Below, in pieces: positions 56,720 to 64,000 of a stretch of 64,000 nt of DNA (the first letter of the stretch is position 1; each line of letters opens with the position of its first letter). This stretch comes from Hypomyces perniciosus (Eukaryota > Ascomycota > Sordariomycetes > Hypocreales > Hypocreaceae): positions 3,162,001-3,226,000 of the forward strand of contig SPDT01000005.1 of NCBI GenBank assembly GCA_008477525.1, read 5' to 3'. The position numbers and the translations under genes are program-made. The notes under the pieces were generated by a model. The model worked only from the letters and a program-made list of their open reading frames with translations, had not been told where the DNA came from and searched no databases.

Positions 56720-57520
56720 CGCCAACTTCGGAGGGGTTATGCGTGTGACTTCAAGAAAGAGTCGTTGTGCCCTGGTGAAGAAGAGACTGATAAAAGGGTA
56801 GAGCTAGCTGGCCAGTTGGTATATCAAGATGGACTCAGCCAGGGCGTTGAACAAGACTTGAAAGAATTCGGCAAAGGCTGTTTGACGTCTAGAAACTGCA
56901 CAGCAATATTGCGGTTGGTGACTATAGCGGAGGATAACGTGTCGCTGAGCAGCAGGCGATGATGATGATGGCGATGATCGAGTAGAGTAGACGAGAATGC
57001 AATGAACTAGAATCTCTGTCTGTTGATGCGGTATCACAAGTCAACGACATGTTGATAGAGTTGCGCTCGCTTTGGCCTTCCTAGAAGGAGCAAGAGGATG
57101 ACGTCTCTCATCGCCAACCCTGGGAAAGGAACTTACTCCCCTTCCTCCTGCCATCATAGTAATGCAAGCTCGGCATGACGATAGAAACATATGACAAAAT
57201 GCAAGCTGCATATCACCAGAAGATAAGGTATTCATCACAAGTAATAACGAGACTCCAAGGTATAGGCCAAATAGCCGCAATTGTATTGATCCCAATGTAA
57301 TAACATTCCCATACATGCACCTATCTAGGGAGGGGAGTCCCCATGCAATGGTGAAGTACACAGAGCAAAGCAAAAAACACACACGAGAATCCATGGCTCT
57401 ACGCCCAAATTGCATACCGAATACCCAATAACGACTCTCCTGATCCCAATCCATTACCCACATAATACTTGATGGACTCGTCCGAAGTCATGCCAGACAT
57501 CAAGCTAAGAAAAAAGACCC
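56720..57520. other. Spacer between two minus-strand genes
   Basis: This 801-base gap presumably contains the promoter and leader of the disordered-protein gene (left part, with a GAT repeat near 56960) and the 3' untranslated region of the protease gene (right part). No other signal is seen. Confidence 0.5.
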
Positions 57521-59189
57521 TTACTCAGACATCTCAGAGATGAACTCCTCAACCTCCTCCTCAACGAGGTCGTGGATCTTCTTGGCAAACTTCTCAGCCT
57601 TGGAGCCGAACTTCTTGGCACCCTTGACGATCTTGCCAGAGGCAACCTTGAAGTCTCCCTCGATAGCAAGCTCGAGCTCCTCAATAGAGGACTTGTTCTG
57701 CTTGCGCTGGACGGTGTAGCTACCAGCCTTGACAATCTTGGAGTAGTCGCTGCAGCCACCACCGTTCCAGGCCAACAGGTTGGGGGTGTCACCGTCGGGG
57801 AGGTCAGAGAGAGCACCCTTAGTGGCGATGGAAATGACATCGGACTTGAGCTTCTGGGGGGTAATGGGGGCGACAGCGAACTCAGAGTCACCAGCGGGCT
57901 GAAGAGAGAGGTAGTAGGCAAGGAGACCGCAGATGTGGGGAGAGGCCATGGACGTTCCAGAGATGGTGTTGACGGCGTGCTTGGAGCCAATCCAGGTGGA
58001 CTGGATGCTCAAACCAGGAGCAAAGATGTCAGTGCACTTGCCGTAGTTGGAGAAGTAGGCGCGGCTGTCATCAAGAGCAGAGGCACCGACGGTCAGGGGC
58101 TCAGAGGCAGCAGCAGGAGAGTAGTTGCAAGCATCAGCGTTGTCATTGCCAGCGGCGACAGCGAAGTGAATACCAGCGCGGACGGCGGCGTTGACAGCAG
58201 CATCGAGAGCCTGAGTCTTGCCTCCACCGAGAGACATGTTGGCGACGGAGCCCTTGAAGCCCTTGCGCTTGCCCTCCTTGGCAGCCTTAACCTGCTCCAA
58301 GTGGCTCAAGGCAGCAAACTCGACACCCTTGACGACATCAGACATGGTGCCAGATCCGTTGGATCGGAGAACCTTGACGGCATAAACATGAGCCTTCTTG
58401 GCAACACCATATTTCTTGCCAGCAACAGTGCCGGAGCAGTGGGTGCCGTGACCATTGCCATCCTGATCCTCATCGCCATTGGGAATGGTGGCTCCCCACT
58501 TGGCTCGACCCTCGAAGTCGACATGCTCGATGTTGGTGCCAGTGTCAATGACGTAGGCGTCAACACCCTCGCCGGCTTCGGCAGTGTAGAGATACTTGTT
58601 GAAGGTACCAAAGTTCAGGGTATCTCGGTGAGAGATACGAGCTAGGCCCCAAGGAGCCTGCTTCTCAGTCTCACCGCCGCAGTCCTGTGTCACCTTGTCC
58701 TCGTGGTCAACGGGAAGCATGGTGTGGACAATGGTGTCGCGCTCGATGAACTCGACCTAAAGAGTGATTAGTTTAGGACCGGACGACTGAGCGCACAGTG
58801 TGGCAGTGAGGTTTGACACTTACATCAGGGTGATTCCGGACCTTCTCAATGATATCTTCATGGAAGTGACCGGCGTAGCCCTTGAAGGCATTGCCAATCT
58901 TGAAGATGTGCTTCAGACCGGAGAAGGCATCATAGGAATCGTCGATGCTCCTCTTTCGAAGCTCAAGGCGCTGCTGCTCGCCATCGTTGTGAATGTCCTT
59001 GATCCAGGTGTGGTGCTTGGAAGCGCCGGCTTCGTCAATGTGGTTCTTGAACTTGACGATGTAGGAGCCGGGAATGGCGTTGGCCTCGACGGAGCTCAGC
59101 ACGGGGGCCGAGTTCTCGTGAATGGTGCCAATCTTGAGAGAGCCCGCATGGGCGACGGCCGCCACCGAAAGAGCGAAGGCGGTCCTCAT
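57521..59189 (-). CDS. PRB1: Vacuolar subtilisin-type serine protease (proteinase B)
   Basis: An S8 subtilase of the fungal vacuolar proteinase B group (PrB/PepC/SPM1), which degrades proteins in the vacuole during starvation and autophagy. Exons 58824-59189 and 57521-58756, with a 67-base intron (GTAAGT...TTTAG, phase 0), encode 533 residues. The start at 59189 gives a signal peptide (MRTAFALSVAAVAHA); the longer upstream frame lacks one. An I9 propeptide follows (GSYIVKFKNHIDEAGASKHH, ending near ERDTIVHTM). The catalytic triad is complete: D193 (YVIDTG), H225 (GHGTHCSG) and S391 (SGTSMASPH), with oxyanion N326 (AAGNDN). The C-terminal tail after residue 470 is a charged helix (KFAKKIHDLVEEEVEEFISE), as in vacuolar rather than secreted cuticle-degrading subtilases. 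Codon use is strongly biased to C/G-ending codons, suggesting high expression. Confidence 0.95.
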
Positions 59190-61869
59190 GATGGCGATGA
59201 GAAGCGTGGGATCAGATCTGTTGGGGTACGGAAGTTGGTCTACCTGCGACAAACGACGGCACAAACGAAGACAAACAAGAAGGAAACGCCGGCTTCCTTT
59301 CTATCGATGGACAAAGGCGACTTAAAGCTTCGATGGGGGGAGAGAGAATGGATGATGGGAGAGGGAGGGCGGTGATGAAAGAAGAGAAGAAGAGAGGATG
59401 AGAACGGCGAGATGGGAGCGGGTAGATAAGGGCGGCGGTGCGGCGGTTGCTCGGATGCTGCCTCAGCAGCGCTTCAGTGACTCCAGTGAGCGCGGTGACG
59501 CATCCCAGCGGCCTGGGGGTCCCTGGGGGGCCCTGGGGGTGCCTGTAGGCTGTCCAAGGCGTGACTCGTGAGCAGGGGCCATGCCCGATGGAGTCTAGCG
59601 ATGTGTCCCCTCACCCAATCCGGAGACGCGGTGGTTCCCAGGGCAATGCTGATAACGACGGGAAGTAATAGCCTCGCAATGTACCTCGGACAGCGCCAGA
59701 CGCCTGTGTTGGTACATCCATCGGTGTTGTCCGGGGTATGTACATGCATACAGTGTGGAGTCTGTTGCCTCATACTCCGTACATGCCTGATTCTGACGAT
59801 CGAGGGATTCGAGGCTGTATCCGGCTATCAATAGTACTAGGTACTCGGTGGGAGTCCTGTATACGAAGTACGTATTCGTACTATCCAGGTGCTGCTGATT
59901 GTAAGACAATAACCCTGGAGGCTCTTCCAGCCATCTCCGGCGGTCTTGTCGTCACACGGGGGTCACAGCTCTCCCTACGAGTACATACATGTCTTGACAT
60001 TTGGTCATTGTTCTGTCATGATTGCTTCTTTCGCCTCATAATCATGCTAATGCCTGTTTGCCTGTGCCGATCCGTGGCCCGCCAAATTGCTATCGCTGTC
60101 TTGGATCCCCTGAAGTACGAAGTACCCCCGTACTCGTAGCACCGCATGCGAGGCTTGCACTGTATGCAGGTACCTACCCACAACAAACAAGCTTGAAACC
60201 TGCCGTGATGATTGATCGCTGCGTGCAGACGCGCGACCGCCTCGTCTTTCTGCCATGACAAGTGCAGCCACGTATCACAAGGGAAACACGCAATTGAGCG
60301 GTATCCTCGCATCTCGCATCTCGCATCTCCCATCGTCCCGAAATCTCACGCCCAGGAGCTCAACCAAGTTGCTCTAGCTCCAGCTCCAGACATGCAGCGC
60401 AGCAACGGCTTAACCCTGCATGCCAGACATAGCGGTCTCTTCTAGCCCCGTTCCCCATCGATAAAATGCGGGGATTTGCTGCCCCCGATTGGTCCCCTGA
60501 TGGCCTTCTGATCCGCCGCATGATGCATCGGGGCCCTGGGGCGTGCGCACTGTCACGAGCCTTGTCTCCCATATGAGAAACGCACCATTTCGGGGGGAGA
60601 GCTCGTGACAGCGGCCAGCGGGGAGGGGAGCGTCTTTACTTGATGAGGGTGCGTTGTGTGTTGTCTATCGTGGGGATGGAAATCCTCCGGTGACGGCCGG
60701 TCAAGACTCCCTTTGCTATGGGCCTATCATCATTGTTTATGGCCCCTTTTTCCCGCTTGCTTTGTAGATGTGATCGAGATGGGCACTTCGTACCTGGATG
60801 GTAATTCCAGAGTCAGAGACGTGCCAAACGCCGCCTCTGGAGGGAGGCGGTGCGTCGGCTATCTTGATGTGGAAGCCCACCTTACGTTGCTTATTGAGCA
60901 AGATGACCTCAGCATATCCCTCTTGGGACATCATCGCATCCCGTCTTAGCAGGTCCGAGGTTACATTGCTTTTGCGTCGCACAACATGTGCTTCCTGTCA
61001 TGAGGATGCTTCGTACAGCTCTTCACCATTCTAAAGTTAAATAAATGCGTGGCGGCGCCAGGGTGATTCTGTTGGACCCTGAATGAAGCCTGCGGTGACG
61101 TCGTTGATGCGCCGTCATCGGCCTCCATATTATGTACCAGCACAACTGTTGAGCTTCCATTCTGCCGGGTAGGTTACCTAATTCACCATACGGTTCAGGG
61201 TATCCAGTGGATGGAATCATACCGTTAATCAGCGGAGGCTACGGAGTAGTACTCTACGGACCTATCCATTCCGTAAGCTCGCCAATATTACACAGTAATA
61301 GCCTCCAGGTTTTGCTGACAGAAGTGCACTTATCATACCTACTAGGTAATATCACTTGCTGCTATGCCGGACTTATCTCCAATCTCCCAATATCCTTATC
61401 GTCCAATCCCTGCCTATCATCTTTCAATGACGAGTCAGCTCGTGATTGCCTGGATTACTTACTAGACACTCGCCACATCTCACCAGCCCTAGCCCCACGG
61501 CTCAGCCACAACTCCAAGGCTGACGACGATGGATTGGCAAGTAGGCTCCAGCTTTGTCCAAAGCTGCAAGCAGTCTCTGGCTAAGAGGCATCTTGAGCAC
61601 CTGATACGGCCTCGAAGAGCTGGAGCATTGGATCCTCTGTACCTTTCACGACTTCTTTCCACTCAACGCCCCTGAAGCTGCAGCTGGTTCTCAGCGCTGC
61701 ATCAACCAGCTGACCGCCACCAAGAGCTTCATGCGCCCCGCGCCAGTAGCTCGAAGCTGCCCAACACCATCTTTGTATCTCGATGCTGTCTCTGACCGTC
61801 CAAAGCCTGGACCCTTGAAGGGCCCCGGGAGGGCTAGTATTGGCATGAGAACTCGGTCACGATAGGAAC
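59190..61869. other. 2.7 kb divergent spacer
   Basis: It separates the proteinase B and BEACH-protein genes. Bases just above 59190 are the protease leader. It holds a purine-rich tract (about 59335-59400), a CCCTGGGGG tandem (about 59511-59545), an ATCTCGC repeat (about 60307-60328), exact motif copies at 59773-59781 and 61240-61248, and TACGAAGTA variants near 59863 and 60113. I see no gene. A 125-codon frame at 61207-61584 starts only with GTG and looks non-coding. Confidence 0.5.
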
Positions 61870-64000
61870 ATGTCGACCATCCCGCGGCGATATCGGTCGT
61901 CGACCTCGACGTCAAGCTCGGCCAACTCCAATCCCAAGGCCCTCGAGGTCCTGCGTGGTCTGCTCGATGGCCTTACCCGTGAACAAGCCTCGCGCGGCGA
62001 GGACGGATATCCCGACATCTCCAAGCTGGTAAGAGGTTTACGGAACGTTGCTTTGTTGATAGCTGCTCCGTCTGCCTCGTCAAGTCAAGATGCATTTCGC
62101 CATGCCGGCGGATTCGAATGCGTGCTCGATGTCCTCCGTGGATTCTCGGGCTATTACGACCCCAAGAAGCGGACGGAAGCCGAAATGCTGTCATTATTCA
62201 AACTTCTGGGAACCTTCCTGAATGTCCTATCCGCTGCATTCCGGGATCACCCTGGAAACAAGAGATTCTTTCGATATCGAGTTGCCGGAGGTGGATGGGA
62301 AGCCCTCGAGCAAATAATTGCTAGTATTGGATTGGGGGGAGCCGAACCGGATGCCTGGGTCAGCTGCCATGTCTTTGGCAAGCTCCTTGCCTTTTCGCTG
62401 GATGACGAAGCCCTGGACCTTCTCTGTCAGTCCATCGCCAAGGTGTTACGCCATGAAGCAGAAGCTGGTGAGAACAGCACTATTTTCTTGGAGAATGATG
62501 AAGATGATGATGCTGAAGAGCAGTGGGATCTTGTATTAGCTCGGTCTACCGAAAATATTGGTCCAAGTGTGCGTGAGGTGGTCACTGCGAGAACCACAAT
62601 TCGTCACCCGGAACTGCTCAGAGCCGTCGTGAGCTTCTGGACAGCCATTCCGCGTTCAGAAAGTGGACTTTCAAGTCCTGCGTCTATAATCGTGCTAGAG
62701 ACTATCTTGTGCGCGGCATCTGTCTCAACATACAATCGAGCTGCCATCCATTCTACGGGCGTTCTATCCCAATTCCTTTCCGTTGCTTTCGCACCTCAAT
62801 CTACTCTGACAACCGCCGAGCATGATAGAGCACTAGCGATATGCCGATGGCTCATGACCCTCGGTGTCAATCAACCTGCCGACGTACAATTTTTGCTTTC
62901 AGCCCCTGGATCTGATGCTGCCGATTTTTTCTTGGACATGACGGCCAAGAACACAGGGCCGCCTTTTTTCCAATTCGATTTGTCTCTGCACGGACACTCA
63001 TCACTCGAGCTTCCTAGTCTTGGTCGTCCGTTTCCCCCTCAATCGACAGCTGGATACACCTTCACAGCGTGGATACGGGTTGATACATTTGACCCCACTG
63101 CGCATACTACCATCTTTGGAGTCTTTGACTCTTCCCAGACCTGCTTTGTGCTCATGTACCTCGAAAGAGACACTCACAACTTCATTCTCCAGACATCTGT
63201 TGTCTCTAATAAACCTAGTGTGAGATTCAAATCAGTTACCTTCAGTGAAAAGAGATGGTATCACATCGCCATTGTTCACCGCCGACCAAAGACAATGAGT
63301 ACCAGCAAGGCATCTCTATATGTCAATGGAGAGTTTGCTGAGCAGATCCGATGCAATTACCCGCACATGCCGCCACTTTCCAACGGCAGTACCGAGACAT
63401 TCGCTTCATTCAACTCGAATCAGAATAAGACCAACCCTGTACAGGCCTTCCTTGGTACTCCGCATAACCTTTCTAACCAGAATGGACCTGGCCTCGTTTT
63501 CTCGCGATGGTCCTTGGCATCGGCACATTTGTTCGAAGATGTACTAAGCGACGATTACCTAGCAGTTCATCATGGGCTGGGTCCACGCTACCAAGGCAAC
63601 TTTCAAGACACCTTGGGAGGTTTCCAGACATACCAAGCATCTGCCATGTTGGGTCTACGCAACGAAATCGCTCACCCGGGAAAAGATGAGAATTCAGATA
63701 TTCTAAGGGCGGTCCGTGATAAGGCGAGCTCTCTCCTTCCGGAGTCAAAAATACTACTTGGAATTCTCCCATCTGCCACATTTCCCGAAAACGTGCAGTA
63801 CCTTGATACGGGTGTCCTCCGTTCACTTCCTCGTGTATCGACGCGCAATCTGTTTCGCCTCTCAAGCCAAGACGGAGCTCCGCTTGCTATCAACTGTGCA
63901 GTTCCTAGTCTCTCCGATGCACTTTTTAGGACGCAGGGGATTGCCTCCCTTCGAGGAGCCCCGATCGTGGCTGTCCCTTCGTACTTTGATGAAAATCTTT
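61870..64000 (+). CDS. BEACH-domain protein (Bph1/neurobeachin type), N-terminal part
   Basis: The first 710 codons of a large protein run open to the right edge without any stop. The ATG at 61870 is the first in frame after an in-frame TGA about 20 bases upstream. Residues 1-370 form an alpha-helical armadillo-like region (GLTREQASRGEDGYPDISKL, FKLLGTFLNVLSAAF). A concanavalin-like/LamG domain follows near 375-560, with YTFTAWIRVDTFDPTAHTTI, KRWYHIAIVHRR, ASLYVNGEFAEQI and FLGTPHNLSNQNGPGLVFSR. This order is that of BEACH proteins (yeast Bph1, LvsA, LYST, neurobeachin), whose PH-BEACH-WD40 part would lie beyond the window. Such proteins act in vesicle trafficking and lysosome or vacuole size control. 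No intron is needed in this part; a GTAAGA at about 62027 is not used in this reading. Confidence 0.82.
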   Translation, partial: MSTIPRRYRSSTSTSSSANSNPKALEVLRGLLDGLTREQASRGEDGYPDISKLVRGLRNVALLIAAPSASSSQDAFRHAGGFECVLDVLRGFSGYYDPKKRTEAEMLSLFKLLGTFLNVLSAAFRDHPGNKRFFRYRVAGGGWEALEQIIASIGLGGAEPDAWVSCHVFGKLLAFSLDDEALDLLCQSIAKVLRHEAEAGENSTIFLENDEDDDAEEQWDLVLARSTENIGPSVREVVTARTTIRHPELLRAVVSFWTAIPRSESGLSSPASIIVLETILCAASVSTYNRAAIHSTGVLSQFLSVAFAPQSTLTTAEHDRALAICRWLMTLGVNQPADVQFLLSAPGSDAADFFLDMTAKNTGPPFFQFDLSLHGHSSLELPSLGRPFPPQSTAGYTFTAWIRVDTFDPTAHTTIFGVFDSSQTCFVLMYLERDTHNFILQTSVVSNKPSVRFKSVTFSEKRWYHIAIVHRRPKTMSTSKASLYVNGEFAEQIRCNYPHMPPLSNGSTETFASFNSNQNKTNPVQAFLGTPHNLSNQNGPGLVFSRWSLASAHLFEDVLSDDYLAVHHGLGPRYQGNFQDTLGGFQTYQASAMLGLRNEIAHPGKDENSDILRAVRDKASSLLPESKILLGILPSATFPENVQYLDTGVLRSLPRVSTRNLFRLSSQDGAPLAINCAVPSLSDALFRTQGIASLRGAPIVAVPSYFDENL

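Noticed and set aside
57572..58645. Plus-strand 357-codon frame opposite proteinase B
   Set aside because: It is antisense to a complete subtilase with an intact catalytic triad; the open frame comes from its codon bias.
13326..63999. Secondary-metabolite or effector gene cluster
   Set aside because: The genes are unrelated housekeeping families with no synthase, tailoring enzyme or cluster regulator among them.
1..64000. tRNA, rRNA or CRISPR array
   Set aside because: I looked for B-box-like GTTCRA contexts, rRNA-like blocks and regularly spaced direct repeats; none formed a convincing structure. Triplet arrays are microsatellites without spacers.

Overview
The window looks like chromosomal DNA of a filamentous ascomycete, most likely a Sordariomycete and perhaps of the Hypocreales type. 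Genes are split by 59-200 base introns with GTRNGT-like donors and YAG acceptors. Conserved families match fungal housekeeping proteins (EMC1, vacuolar proteinase B, a Cid1-type nucleotidyltransferase, a BEACH protein). The left end is an AT-rich block whose transposons carry the C-to-T and G-to-A decay expected of repeat-induced point mutation (RIP). The species cannot be named from sequence alone.

Region 1 to about 12.2 kb is a transposon graveyard. It holds the 3' 5.3 kb of a Ty1/Copia element with its 3' LTR, very AT-rich decayed DNA, two 172-base LTR-like repeats that differ by a flipped 25-base segment, and a LINE reverse transcriptase/RNase H fragment on the minus strand. That LINE is interrupted by a 229-base solo LTR with a perfect 5-base target duplication. 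No intact host gene is visible here.

From 12.2 kb on the DNA is ordinary gene space: EMC1 (+), a secreted metallophosphatase/5'-nucleotidase (-), an SLC35F-type transporter (+), a BTB-like plus F-box-like protein (-), a Cid1-type terminal nucleotidyltransferase (-), an AhpC/TSA-like thioredoxin-fold protein (+), a small conserved protein of unknown role (-), a PAF-acetylhydrolase-like membrane protein (+), a 1049-residue disordered protein (-), vacuolar subtilisin PRB1 (-), and the first 710 codons of a BEACH protein (+) that runs off the right edge. I re-derived introns for seven of these and corrected two non-ATG starts. There is no gene cluster or shared pathway; the genes are independent housekeeping or regulatory loci.

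Convergent gene pairs lie 0.3-1.6 kb apart, while divergent pairs are separated by 2.7-5.8 kb of DNA with no recognisable gene. These spacers, and not the exons or the AT-rich block, carry about two dozen exact copies of the 9-mer TACGGAGTA/TACTCCGTA, related TACGAAGTA forms, and palindromic CTA/TAG microsatellites. No tRNA, rRNA or CRISPR array was found.
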